From positions 30,853,704 to 30,917,703 of the forward strand of contig NC_087070.1 in assembly GCF_963678635.1 (NCBI RefSeq): a DNA stretch of 64,000 nucleotides, written 5' to 3'. Positions 49,817-62,134 of the stretch are shown here, one piece after another. Position 1 is the stretch's first letter. Every line of letters starts with the position of its first letter. Made by a program: the position numbers and the translations under genes. The DNA is from Symsagittifera roscoffensis (Eukaryota; Xenacoelomorpha; Acoela; Convolutidae). The notes beneath the pieces were generated by a model. It was not told the origin of the DNA, did not search any database, and saw only the letters and a list, made by a program, of their open reading frames with translations.

Positions 49817-52305
49817 AAAAAAAACTAAACCTTAATAATTGAAATCCTGTTTAAAATAATTTGTAATGATTCCACCGCATTGAATAACTTTGTTAACTGA
49901 ATAGGTTCGAGACTTAATTTAGGACCAATTTTGAAAAAAAACTTGAAATCTAGATGAGTCCCGAAATTGTCTGAACATGATCAATTATTTTGAATCTATT
50001 TTGGAAAAAGTATTTAACTCGGTCTCGAATGTTTGAAGACAAAAAAGAAATTTAATAGACGGCTGCTGTCCAAGTAGCCCAGAAAATTCCGAAAATTTTG
50101 CTAATAAAAAATTGAATATATATTTTTTTCAATTTGAGTTATTTTTAAGCATGATGTGATATAAGCAAATAGAAAAGTTGTAACAAAAGCATATTAAAAA
50201 TATTCGACTACAGCTTCCTCTGAAATTGAAAAATAGTTCTTTGTCAAGAGAGCAATGAGTGAAGGTCAAAAACTAGTTTTATAGCTGAAAAAACATTTGA
50301 GCTATCACAAGATTTTTAAAAGCCTTACTGTCAGCCAAATGCAGCTTGAAATTAGACCACAAAGCACAATTTTCAAAACCATTTTTTTTCGACCCAAACA
50401 TTTTAGGATCGATATAAGACTAAAAGAGCTTTTAAATGCCACACAGAACGCCTTTTTTCAGTAATTCAAACAACAGAGTAGTAGTAACTTGTTGCTGAAC
50501 CAGTAGGACAGAAAGATCAAACAACTTGATCACAATGATTTAGCTGTTATTTGAAGAAATAAAAATATAAAAATAAAAAGAAAACATTTCCGAAAATTTA
50601 ATTGAGCGAGCTAGTACTGCCGAGTGACAAAACAAAACGACTATAACATTAAATTTGCACGAAAAAAAATACGGAGGCCAGACTTTATTTATAAGTTGTC
50701 TAATAAAGTCCAGTCTGATTTACAAAAATAATTAGACCAGACTGAATTTTTGACACTGACCAGTTTTTAAAACAGAAACTACGCGAAGTTTTTTCCAATC
50801 CCCTCACAAAAAGATGTTTGAAAAACTAATCTCATCAAGTAACATCTAAGCTATTTTGTTATCTAACAAACCTTCGATGGTATTAAAATTTTTAAGCCTG
50901 TTAAGCAAAGTTTTTTCGCATAGCCAGCAAAAGTGTCAATCAATTCAAGGAACTCGAAACGATTTCAGTAATTTTTCTCCAAGTATCATCGAATAAAATT
51001 TTGGGAAGTCATTTTACAGAAACTGTAGCACTAGTTTTTTTGCGCTTCAAAAGCTTAATTTTACAATCCAATTTTCAAAATTTAGCGTGAAAAAATTTCA
51101 AAAAAATCTTTAAAAAAAACAAAACAACCGTTAGACAATAAAAAATTCTTCAATTTGCTAATTGGCGCTAAAATAGCCGGTGGCTGAGCCATTAACTTTA
51201 TCGAAACACATTTTGAAAACAAAACTCCATTATAAGTTTGATTGGGTGTTTACATCACATCGAGTTTGTTTGGTGAAGACGAATAATTTAAATTATTTTC
51301 TCACTCGCTAATAAATCAGGCGCGGATCATAGGAAGAAAGCGGTTACAAAAAAAAAAGAGACACGAAAATTCACACTTTTTTATAACTGTAATATAAGTA
51401 AATTTGAATTTACAAACAAGTTGGAAAACATGCACAAACACTATTTTTGACACTTTGGGTTGTCAGAACAATGTACTTAAAAAATTCAAGCTTTTGATAT
51501 CCCTATTACAAAGTCAAACATTCGTTTTATCTTATTCATTATTAGAATAAGCTTTTGTTATGACCACTGGAAGGGTCGAGGGGAACTTTGTATTTGGGAG
51601 CTTTTAAGTTTTTTTATTTTACTTCGCTCAAAATTAGGAACAAAAAATAATCATTATATAAGATCGAATGATATATCCTAAATAAACTTTATAAGTTGTG
51701 ATTCTAAACTTTTCAAAAGGTTTTCTCAGAGTAAAAAAATAGTTTCGATTTCTTTTCGCCTTTTTACCCAATCCGAGTAATAACAGCTCTCGAGAAGAGA
51801 CTTTAAACCGTGTATTAAGCTATACAAATAAAAGGTTCAGAAGTGAACTTTAGAACAGTCAAAAAATATCATTAAAAAACGCAATGTACAGAAAAAAATC
51901 ATTCTTGATTTTTGTTTTTGTTATGAGTTCTTTTTTTCATAAATTTTAACTATTAAAAATCAAAATTTACTCACTAACTTGCAGAAGATCTGAAGCTATG
52001 ATACCATATAAATCAAAGGAAAGTTAATGATTTTGTCGTCGTATTTAGTCAGCCGTTTTGTTTTCCTGACTCTTATTGGAGGAAACAGGAGGTCACAAAG
52101 AAAATTGAAAATTTATTAAAACTCAATTAAAAAAAGGCTTGGGTTGCTACAAATGATAAGAAGTAATGGAAAACCATTAATAAGACCATAAAATATTTAT
52201 GGCTATTTTAGCTGGAGATTTCGTAAATTCAGCTATTATATTTTTTTGGTTTATTGCATATCATGAGGCCATAAATATTTATTTGAAGGTGTTTTTTTAA
52301 CTTAC

Positions 52306-52550
52306 CATTCCACCTACGAGCATATCTAGATGGTAAAATCTCGATTCTGGTCATAAATTCAGAATTCTGAGGGTTCCTGTTGTCTCGCACTACTGCGCCA
52401 AACTCGTTCACACTTTTAGTCGTCCTCATCAGGGCTTGTTGATTATGCGAAGACATTTCGATGAGTGAAATGATTTGACTAATTGGCAGCCCGGAAACTT
52501 CCATGCCGTTGACAGACAGGATTTGATCTCCAACGTGCAGAGCTCCACAT
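52306..52550 (-). CDS. GRIP-like: GRIP-like scaffold, exon with second half of PDZ3
   Basis: Acceptor AG at 52552-52551, donor GTAAGT at 52305 (phase 1). Begins [20 protein letters not shown], nearly the vertebrate [20 protein letters not shown], then runs through LPISQIISLIEMSSHNQQAL to FMTRIEILPSRYARRWN. Between the last helix and last strand it has a longer stretch (TTKSVNEFGAVVRDNRNPQN) than vertebrate GRIP. Confidence 0.88.
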
Positions 52551-54476
52551 CTGAATTACGCAACATGTCACCAATATTGCATAATACCGCCAATGTACAG
52601 CTCAAACATTCAAATATTTAGAGGCACAAAAAATTTCGAGCTATTTCATCTTTTTAAATTTGACGTCTTTGTACTCGATTGTTTATTAATGCAATGCCCT
52701 AAAGGAAATGGCTGCGTTTTTATGAGATAGAAAAGAAATGTTCTCCATTGAAGGTGCTTTTTACGACACTTTTCAAACTGTGATTTCTTTTGTGTTCACT
52801 GATGAATAGAAATGGTCAGTATAGGCAAGACTGTCATAAAAAATGGGGCATAATTGATTGGTAAAAAGGCAAACCAAAAAACTCCAGAAGTGCCTTTTTT
52901 TTTAGTAAACGGTGTAGCTGTACAACGATGTGTATTTGGTCCGATTGCGGTATAAATACAACCTGAGACCTAATTGAACTGCATTGATGGTCGGTCAAAA
53001 AATCAGATCAATCTCGCATAAGTGGGGGATTATTACACCGTACTCATTCAGAAAATGACAGGCTATCAAAACAAGACAAATCCATTTTCCATAGAAACCC
53101 TTGATCAATTCTACATTACAGGGATTGAGTATTTGACAAAAAATATCGCATAAAAAATCAGCCTAATGAAAAAAAGAGCACAAAAAACAACGTAATTGAA
53201 AATTTGCAAGTTCGAGTCAAAACAAACAAAAAAAACAGGTTGTGGGGATATTTAACTCCACAAATATATTCTCCATTAATAAATTCATGACAGGAAAAGA
53301 AATGTATCGTTAATTGAATCAAATTAAAAGTCGTGAGGAAAGGAAATTGGAAAATGTCACTGTCTGGGAGAAAAACCAATAATTGCCTTGAATATTTTGA
53401 ACCTCTGCCACCTTAAATTAGTCTGGTTGAATTCCAAACTATGCCTGTGAACTCGCAAAACTGTGCATAAATGAGATGATCTGCACTTTAAAAAACAGTT
53501 TAAAATCATCGGCTCAAAAAACAGTTAAGAAAATGATGTTCATGCATATCTTTTGATTAAAAAATACCAAAAAAATTGAAGAATGCAAGCCTGCTGACTT
53601 CTTGAGAAATTTTAAGATCTATTAGCGCAATAGCTGATTAAATACATGTCTAAAAAGAACAAATCGTTAAGGGAACTAAACCCCCTACAACCTAAAAGGA
53701 AAAAACAATTGGGTTCAATTTGATTATGCACAGCCACAACTATATAAATGAAAACAATAGTTATTCTACGGAAGGGTCACATCCAGTCTCACATCCACAG
53801 AGGCAGGGGCGGATCTACGATTTTCTCGAATATGGCGGATTTTCCAAAAAAAGTTCGAAAATTATCTCGACTTTTTTTTTAGGTCGACCGAATTGATTTT
53901 CTGAGCTCTCCCAAATCCATATAAAGGCCTCATTCTGACAAAATTTTCTGTGCCTTAGGCAAGTATTGAAAAAACAGGCCAATTTTGACAAAAAAAATCC
54001 GTTTGTTCGGCGCGCGCTCCCCTCTCAAAATTTTAGAAAAGTTTTACGGTCAGTCAGCCAAAAATGGATATCTCAAAATAGTACAAAGGGGGGCCCTTTT
54101 GGTTGGCAGGGGATGGAGTCCCTGAGGAGGAAAAGAAGCGTCCTCTCAACACCCCCCCCCCCCACACCCCCAAATTCGCTGGTGCACATAGCTATCAATT
54201 TTGGTCAGTCGAGTCATATGATCTGTTTGAAGCAATCTTCACTGCTATCTAACAAGTACAAAAAAACGATTTATTAAATAAAACTGTTCCCAGAAATTAC
54301 CCAAACTGTTTCACACCCATCCTTGCACAAAAACTTATGGTGTTTAAAGAGAGCTTGGAAAATTCAATTAGTTGACTTGAGAAAAAGGACTAAAATCCAC
54401 CCTCTCAAAAAATCAAGCTGTCCTACAATTTTTATGAAGAAAACTCAATGAATAATCGAATGTCTATTTGTCTGAC
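52551..54476. other. GRIP intron within PDZ3
   Basis: 1.9 kb of AT-rich intron. A MITE-related element occupies 53804-54180. Nothing else recognised. Confidence 0.5.
53804..54180 (+). repeat. hAT-type MITE relative (truncated or diverged right end)
   Basis: Starts CAGGGGCGGATCTACG and contains GGTCGACCGAATTGATTTTC + TGAGCTCT, the inverse of a block in the MITE at 55256 (AGAGCTCGGAGAATCAATTTGGTCGACC in pieces). Also shares GGCGCGCGCTCCCC. It ends in a C10 run, and the expected right terminus is not clear. Confidence 0.55.
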
Positions 54477-54627
54477 CTGTCTGCGACCGATGCTGGTCTG
54501 ATGGCGTCTACGAATACGACGTGCCCCCCTCGGGGGGAGGGGAAGGAGGAGAGAGACAGACCCAGGCGGGAGTAGGAAGTGGGTCCCAACTCCACCAGAA
54601 GAGCACCTTGAGCATTCTTCACTGACT
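54477..54627 (-). CDS. GRIP-like: GRIP-like scaffold, exon with first half of PDZ3
   Basis: Acceptor TTTCAG at 54628, entry after one base; donor after GACAG at 54477, GT at 54476. Reads SVKNAQGALLVELGPTSYSR, LGLSLSSF and GGHVVFVDAIRPASVADR. It matches GRIP PDZ3 ([22 protein letters not shown]...VIVIDKIKSASIADR). The carboxylate loop is L-G-L-S-L. Confidence 0.87.
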
Positions 54628-54860
54628 CTGAAACCACGGCAAAAAATTACTGTTAATAACAAATTTTAAAACAAGGGCTAAAAATATTCCTGAGTGCCAG
54701 TATACACTAATTTTGAGGACAGGGATTTGATTTGGAGCGCTCGCAAAGGGCGCCAACTTTTCCCAAAAACATAAAAAAGGGGCTGGACTCAGTTTTTTCA
54801 ATTTATCATCATATCAAAAGTATTATTGAAAAACGTTTGATTGGCAGCTAATGAGCTCAC

Positions 54861-55006
54861 CGATGACGGAGCAGTCGTACTCGACCGTGAGCATGGCTTG
54901 ACCTCCACTTTCGATTAGAAGATCATTCACTTCTGGCACTGAACTCTGACTGAGGTCAAATCCGTTCACAGCAACTATTCGGTCTCCCGGTCGAATGGTT
55001 CCGTCT
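54861..55006 (-). CDS. GRIP-like: GRIP-like scaffold, exon with second half of PDZ2 (most 5' exon in the window)
   Basis: Acceptor TGTAG at 55007, donor GTGAGC at 54860 (phase 1). Reads DGTIRPGDRIVAVNGFDLSQ, SSVPEVNDLLIESGGQAMLT and VEYDCSVI, matching GRIP PDZ2 ([49 protein letters not shown]). The first half of PDZ2, PDZ1 and the N terminus are not visible up to 64 kb, so the next intron is at least 9 kb or those exons lie elsewhere. Confidence 0.87.
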
Positions 55007-55255
55007 CTACACGCAAATAGCAGATTTGAGAGCATTTCAAAACAACACATTGATGCAGCTAAAAAAAATTTTATGTTCATTCAATGCAATTTACACCTGA
55101 TTCCACGCTTACTGGTTATAGAGTTCAACAAAATATTAGTTTTTTTTACACCAGATCGAATGAAATCGACAATAGATATTAGGAAGTTAGAGCGTGATGG
55201 TTTCAAGAATCAGGAATTCGAAAGTTTTTCTTATTGATCTCAAAGGTATCCTTAT

Positions 55256-55544
55256 CAGGGGCGGATTTAGGGGGGGGGGGGGGGCGGGGGGGGGGGGCGG
55301 ACGCCCTTTGGTACTTTTTAAGAAATCCATTTTTTGCCGACCGACCCTAAAATTTTTCTAAAGGCGCCTTTGGCGCCAATATATGCTAACTTTGAAGGGG
55401 AGCGCGCAGAAAATTTGGCAAAAACAGGGTCCTTTTAGTGCTTTAGAAGAGCTCGGAGAATCAATTTGGTCGACCTAAAAAAAATTTTGAAAATCCGCCC
55501 CCCCCCCCCCCCCCCCCCTCGAAAAAATCCTGGATCCGCCCCTG
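55256..55544. mobile_element. hAT-type MITE, 289 bp, with perfect 8-bp target duplication
   Basis: Terminal inverted repeats CAGGGGCGGATTTAGG and CCTGGATCCGCCCCTG (14 of 16 matching), flanked by ATCCTTAT at 55248-55255 and again at 55545-55552. An 8-bp duplication and CAGGGGCGG ends are typical of hAT superfamily elements. The interior begins with a G-run and ends with a C-run, so it can form a long hairpin. No transposase; non-autonomous. Confidence 0.9.
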
Positions 55545-56172
55545 ATCCTTATTTCAAGAAAGTTTTGCGCCCGACACTTTTTTTGATAAGCCAATCAAAA
55601 ATGAGAAAAATGGGTAACTTCATTTTTTTTATATCCATTGCTAATTATAAACATTAGGCAAACCTGCAGCCAAAAATCGGTTGCTATTTTTTAGGTTATT
55701 TCCACTTTTGATAATGGAGACTGTAAAAAAGCATCAAATAAAGTCAATCGTTATGATATCAAAAAAGAAAGTAAGTAGAAACATACTTTGGACTTTTTGA
55801 AGAGAAAACAAAATGCACTAGTATCCAAGAAAAATTGCTTCGCATTGGAATTTCATGGATAACAATCGATTATATTTTCATTTTATAGTCAGTATCCACA
55901 AAACTACAAAGGTAATTGATTAGAAACCATTGAAAATGGATTCTAAACATTAAAAAAAATTTATATCAGTTTTATCCATTATGCAAGTTTTGCAAGTTAT
56001 CTCACTTCTTGTTTAGAGCATTTTCTCCGGACTACGCTTCACTAAGTTAAATTTTTCACATAAGATTTTCAATTTTTCAATTTGACAGTTTAAAATTTTC
56101 CTTAGTTGTTATTTTTATCATCGCCATAGTAAAAAATTACCATTCGCCCACTACCCCTCTCCCCTCACATGA

Positions 56173-56440
56173 ATGAGGCGGGTATTTAATGGTTGAAGGT
56201 GGGGGAGGTTAAACAGGGCGAGTGGGCGCGGGGGATGGAAGTGGCGGGAGGAAGGGTTTGGTGTGGAACAGGCGGTGGGGGGGATCGAAACCTGGGGTGT
56301 GTGTGGAGGGTATGCAGATGAGGTGGTGGCGGTAGGGTAGGTGGTGCGGTAGGGGAGATGGTGGGCTAAAAAGTGGAGGGATAAATTAGGGTTGGGGTTG
56401 GTAAACTTGGAGTGGGGAGGGGTGGTGTAGGACGGGGTGA
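56173..56440 (+). other. G-rich, C-poor block (possible G-quadruplex/R-loop region)
   Basis: About 270 bases with strong strand asymmetry: many GGGG, GTGGG and GGAGG runs on the plus strand and very few C. It stands out sharply from the AT-rich intron. G-quadruplex potential is obvious from runs such as GGTGGGGGAGG and GGCGGTGGGGGGG. No coding sense. Confidence 0.7.
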
Positions 56441-58726
56441 CAAAAATTTCAGTTTTTTAAGGATGAACAAATTGTCAGATTATTGAATTTTAGCAATTAG
56501 GTGTCATTTTGCTGTAGTTGCGCAAGAGTTTAATTGGCTGCAAGAAATTTTCAAGAGTTTAATTGGCTGCAAGAAGTTTTCTGCAGAAAAAAAAAGATTT
56601 TCCTGTATTTTATGGCCTCAAAAATGATTATACTGTCAAAATAGTCTTTTCTAATGGATTTTTAAATATTGAATTTTTTCGATTAAAATCCCCTAAAAAT
56701 CCAATTTCATGATTGGATGGGTCGCCAAATGGCATAATTTCCAAATTGCACAAAAACAGAGTTTTTCCCAAATGACATAAATTTCAAGTTTATCATCACA
56801 TTCAAACGCTTTCTCAACTAATATTTCTCCTTTTTCTAGGAACGAGAAGATTTTTGAATAAGATTTGAGTTTATTGCTTCCAAACAAATGTTTAGCGACA
56901 ATTTTGCTGGAAAAATCACACAAAACTAATTAGTAACAACTTATGCTTTTTCTTAATTGATTTCTTAAACAATTGTTCTTTATAATGTCAAACAACAATT
57001 GAACTGACAGTTTTACTATTTTTTACGCCTTTTTAATTAAAAAAAGATCTCTCAAAATAATTTTCACTGCTATTGTTGCGTGGAAATTATGTAATTTGGG
57101 AAATTTCTCATTTTTATGCCATTCGGGAATTATGCCATTTGAGACGTTATCGTGTAATCTATTTCAAAATATGAAAAATTTGTTGATCTGAAGAGCAGTA
57201 ACGCGATGTTTTTAAACATTAAAATTGTAATCAAAATATCAGTCAATTCTAAGCAAGAATAACATTATTGATCATGAAAAGTTTTTTGCCTGAAATATTT
57301 TGAGGGAGGAGCAGGAGCGCGCCAAAAAAACGCAATTTCTATGTCAAAACCTTCCAAACATGCCACAAAAAGATGCACAAAAATCAAGTGAAGATGAAAC
57401 CAAATGATTTTTTTGGTGGGTCCACGTTTTATAAGAGAAGATTTCCCATCTCAATTGATCAACTGAATGAATAATTGGCTACACTTTAAAGTATTTTTGC
57501 CGCATAAAATGACTTACTGGTCTGGTAATTTACTGGCTAATTAATTCAATGAACACCTCTCAAAAGTTCCACATAACAAGTAAAAGCTAATGCTATCATT
57601 GCAATTGTCATTTTATGAAAAAACTTTTCATATCTCAAATAAAATTGGAAAAAGTTTTTCTGTGAAAAAAAAGGTTTATCAAAATATGAAAAAATAAAGA
57701 TTTGCCGTCAGAGTAGAAAAATTTGGCCAGATTTTTCGAAGATCGTTTCAAAGTCTTTTTCTGAATGGAAAGTTGATCACAGTCTTTATTGAACAGCATG
57801 CAAATTAAGGAAAAGCGCAAGCCTGGTTTTACAAACGGATGCAAGCCAGCAGCGCGCCAGCAGCTTGCGCAAAACTTTGTTGGTGGAGAGGGCGTTGTTC
57901 CCTTTTTCAAAGTTCGATCAAAAGCGCCCCCCTCTCTCTCCGTAATTAGTTTCAAATACTCTCTTCGGCTGTTTGTTTTTCTGTCATCAAATACTTTATA
58001 AGGCCCTCCATTGAGAAAAAGATATGGAAACAAAAATCGAAAACAATCTTCATCAAACGCTCAGATAAATGATTGAGCTGAAATATATTTCGAGACATTT
58101 ACTGAAAACATTTTTCAGATATAAAAAAAACGAACTCCTTTTCTTTTACGCCTTAAAAAACACATTTAAAAGTAAGTGATCGCAAAAAAACGCTCTCTGA
58201 AGAAGATGACGTGAGGCGACAATTTTTCGCAAGTGACAAGTGGTCAAAAGTAAAAATTCAGACTTTTTTGAAAAAGCGACAATTCCCTCGAGGCAATGAT
58301 TTGCAGCAGGCGGCAGTTAATAAATTTTCAATTGGTTTGAGGGGATTAAATACCAGCCTGCAAGATTCCTGATACAATTGATGGTAATAAAGGGGATTAA
58401 GAGTTGCTGCTGCAATAAGTACAAAAAGAGCTACGTTTTGGAATTGATATCCTAACAAGACTGCTCGTATCAGTGCGAAGCCCTGAATGTTCTGACTGCA
58501 TTTTAAGGTTTATGGAGCAGTAATAACATTGAAAAATTCAATGAAATAAAACAAAATGAGAAAAAAAAATTTCTGAAATTTCAAATTTCCCGCAAACGTA
58601 AGCAAATTCCGCTAATTGTAAGCGGATCTTGCAAATGAGAATCATCCCCCCCACACGCCATATAAAGAACAAAAGTATAGATTTTGCTCCTTGTAACAAG
58701 CCAATTATGGCAAATAAGCTTCTTTT

Positions 58727-58880
58727 AACCAATTTGGAACGATTTATAAGACGGATTAAGTCTCCGCTTACGCGTTAATAGCGCGAAATACATCGCGCGT
58801 TAATTGTCCCAAATTGACCAAAATGGCAATCTTTAAACCCCCGTAACTTTACGAAAAATGATCACAGGTGGAATATCTTT
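58727..58880 (+). repeat. dispersed repeat family 1, copy
   Basis: See 46492-46645. Shares CCGCTTACG-GTTAATAGCGCG, TAATTGTCCCAAATTGACCA and GATCACAGGTG. Confidence 0.7.
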
Positions 58881-60155
58881 TCAAATTTGAGCTCAGGGCA
58901 ACAATACTTTTCGAATGATATAAAAAAACTCGCGTCAAAAATGGCAAGTTAAAAAGTCGAAATTTGTCTGAAGAAAACAAAAACCCACCCCGAGCACAAA
59001 TATTCCGTTACTTTCGTATCGAAAGTCGGAACAATAAATGACATTAAAATGTAGGCATAACAAAAATTAACAACAATCAGTAGAACCAAATAACCTTCAA
59101 TTCACCATTTTTTAGCGCGAGAATTAGCAACTTGTTTTTGAAAAGAAACCAACACAAGATTGTCTCGTAAATTGTTTCATTTCAGGTAAAAAGAGCCAAG
59201 CATGACCGAGAACAAAAATTCCTCAAAATCAGGCGGGAGAGTGTGTTTTTAAAATAGCAAAAAAAAGAAAAAATCCAATAAAGATTGGTCGAAATTTTTA
59301 AAAATTACCAAAACAGTACCATTTCAAAGCAACTTGTGAGGTTGTCTTATAACTATGATTGCTAGTTCACGTGTTAAAAATTTCTTCGTTGTTTTATTGT
59401 TAGAATTTAAATAGCTTCTGATCAAAGTTTTTTGTAGTTAATAATTGTCGCTTGGTGCAAATAGTCACCCTCTACAAATTGTCGCTTTTTCAATTTCTAC
59501 CGTTCGTTGCATCTACCATTTGTCGCTTTTGACGAATCGTCGCCTCGCCAGAAGGTGATAATGTAAACTACGGTTGAAAGTGCCGCACAAATGATTTGAT
59601 AGGAGGCTTCGGGAGACCTCAAAGTAGAGAAAAAAAATAGAAAAACAAACGTCAATAATATAATAATTTTAACTGATTTAAGTTGGCGAGTCTATATCAA
59701 TAAAAAAAAGGTTACGACCACAAATCAAACACTAATCCGTAATTCGACCAAATTTTTCTCATGTTTTTTTTGGCAGAATCAAGTACAACATACTGCTGTA
59801 TCATATTGAAGCTTGCGGAATCATGATTCGAACTGTACCAAAAAAAATTCAACATATTCGCAAAAATTTTGACGGGTTGGTGTATGGATTGGAGCCAAGG
59901 CCAACAATAGGTCCAATGTTTAATGTTATTTAGCCCATTAAAACTAATTTTAAAACTTGATCTCACTGGTAAACTTGTTTCTCAAATTCAGCTATAGTAA
60001 CAAATGTTTGATTATCTGTATTTGAGCGAAGAACGATTTATTGTTCCGACTTTGAGAGGACTTGTCGGGGAAAACGACAGTCCCGGCGGGGACAACCAGT
60101 TAGACTAATCCAAAGGGATGAGCCATTTGATGAAGAGGATGCTCCCTCGGATGAC

Positions 60156-60626
60156 GTGGGGTCACAAATTGCGATAAATTCAGTAAGTTTTGTTAAACGA
60201 GAACACCACAGCTGGTCATCGGAGAGTTCAGACGACTACATGGTGACGGCAATTAGACGTAAGAAAGAGAAACCATTGAAAATTGCCGGATCTAAGCTTA
60301 AAATATATATTAATGGACACCCGATGAACATCTGGATCGACAGCGGATCGCCAATATCCATATTAACACTGGATGACTTGAGGAAAACAGTGGGACGAGC
60401 GGGAATCAATTTGAAACAAGATGACATTGAAGATGACAATTTTCGGGACTACAACAACAATCGGATCAAAATGTTAGGAAGAATGGAGCTTGAGTTGGCA
60501 TCCAACGGCTGGAAGACGAAGGCAGAAGTCCGAGTTATTGGAGGGACCAGACCATCAATCGTGGCACGTGACTTGATGGGGAAACGCGGACTCCAGTTGA
60601 TGCAAGCAGATTCAAGGGGGCAGTGA
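60156..60626 (+). pseudogene. Gypsy aspartic protease region
   Basis: Contains MNIWIDSGSPISILTLDDL, the D-S-G catalytic loop of a retroviral-type protease, and the second conserved block PSIVARDLMGKRGLQL (family ILGRDLMxxxGL). The frame is open further upstream of this start codon, as expected if it is part of a longer polyprotein. The frame ends at 60626. Confidence 0.75.
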
Positions 60627-60829
60627 TGAACATCCAGGGGACGGAAAACAGTTCATGCGAGAAGGAGCACGTTGGAGAATCGGAGGAGGAGGAGCAGATG
60701 GACCAGTGGCAACTATACTTTAGTAAGCTATTCCCAAAACTTCTTACTAGGATCGGCAAAGTTAGAAACTACAAGGTTCAAGCGGAATTTTTCAAAATTC
60801 TTGTTCCAGTGCAGCAGAAGGGACGGGGA

Positions 60830-61881
60830 GAGTGCCGGTATTGCTCCAAGAAAAGGTGGACAAGGAGATTGATAAGCTACTAACCCAGGGACATATAGAA
60901 AAGTTGAAAGAATGTTCGGATCGATATTTTGTTTCTCCGATCGTCATCACCGTATAAAACGACGGGTCCGTGAAATTAGCGTTGGAATCTCGAGAACTTA
61001 ATAAACAGGTTCATAAAAACAAATACCAAATGCCAAACATAGAAGAACTTGTAGATACAATAGGACAACTTATTTCCGAGAAAAAACAAGGGGAGGTGTA
61101 TTTTACCACGATGGATCTAACGTACGCGTATGGGCAACTACCACTTAGTGAGGAAACAAGCGTACATTGCAATTTTTTCTTGGTGGGTGGACGGTCGACA
61201 GGAACATACCGATTTCGGACAGAATTTAACGGGTTAACGTCCATGCCGGCAGAATTCCAACGGGTGATGGACACAATTTTGAACGAATTCCCACAAGCGA
61301 ACGCGTTTATTGATGATATTTTGGTAACAACCAAGGGAGCGGAAGTGGAACACATCTCCTTGGTTGAAACGATACTCAGGAAATTAAATCGCGAAAATAT
61401 CTCGTTGAAATTACCAAAATGCGAGTTTGCGAAACGAGAATGTGAGTGGCTCGGTCATCGTATAACCGAAACGGGGGTAACGCCTCTCAAACGCAAGACA
61501 TCGCCGAATGACGCATTAACGGCTCTTAAAACAGTTACTCAATTGAAATCATTTATGGGCTCAATTCGCAGTCTGCATAAATACTTACCGGCTATAGCTG
61601 AAATTTCAGCACCCTTAGGGCCACTCCTCAGCAGGAAGAATGAGTATAACTGGACCGCGGAATGTGAAAATGCCTTTCAAAGCATTAAATTAGGGGTCGC
61701 AAACATTGTTGAACTAAAACATTTCGATATTCATAAAGACATTAGAGTTGTTTGCGATGCAAGCCATAATGGCCTTGGAGCAGTTTTGGAGCAGTTGGGT
61801 ACAGAAGGGTGGCGCCCAATCTCAATCGCATCGCGATTCTTAAACGCAGCCGAGAAAAAAATACTCCACAAACGGGCTTGA
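60830..61881 (+). pseudogene. Gypsy reverse transcriptase and start of RNase H
   Basis: After a frame change near 60830, VDKEIDKLLTQGHIEKLKEC and YFVSPIVI belong to the RT fingers, interrupted by a stop at 60955-60957. Then LALESRELNKQVHKNKYQMP, FTTMDLTYAYGQLPL (motif A), FNGLTSMPAEFQRVMD (motif B) and NAFIDDILVTTKG (motif C, FIDD) follow. The RNase H part starts at VCDASHNGLGAVLEQ. The frame ends at 61881 because of a one-base change in an A-run; RNase H resumes in the next frame. Confidence 0.82.
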
Positions 61882-61882
61882 A

Positions 61883-62134
61883 ATGCTGGCAGTGGTATGG
61901 GGGGCCGAAGATTTCAGAAACTACATTTTAGGAAGATCTTTTTTAGTTATCACGAACCATAAGGCCCTCATTTCATTACTTAACGGGAATAACAAGAAAA
62001 ACAAAACTCTATTTTCAAGATTGACACGTTGGCTAGATAGATTTATTCCATTTAATTTTGTAATAGAACACAAACCGGGCGCAAAGATCGGAATAACGGA
62101 TTATTTGTCAAGACACCCTAGCGAAAACCCCTAA
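61883..62134 (+). pseudogene. Gypsy RNase H, C-terminal part
   Basis: Reads MLAVVWGAEDFRNYILGRSF, then VITNHKALISLL and LDRFIPFNFVIEHKPGA with DYLSRHP, the standard end of Ty3/Gypsy RNase H. It follows the reverse transcriptase fragment across a frameshift and closes with a stop at 62132-62134. Confidence 0.8.

Larger units (their letters stand above)
39318..52305. other. 13-kb GRIP intron with dispersed repeats; no gene recognised
   Basis: AT-rich intron. It carries copies of two dispersed repeat families, a foldback element and a MITE remnant, each listed separately. The open frames in this interval (for example 47922-48323 minus and 41548-41790 minus) show no domain or codon pattern of a gene. 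Confidence 0.55.
55007..60039. other. GRIP intron (5' part of the gene), no exon recognised
   Basis: AT-rich with the hAT MITE (55256-55544), a G-rich strand-asymmetric block (56173-56440) and a copy of dispersed family 1 (58727-58880). Minus-strand open frames at 57635-58033 and 58258-58458 have no PDZ or other domain. Confidence 0.5.
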
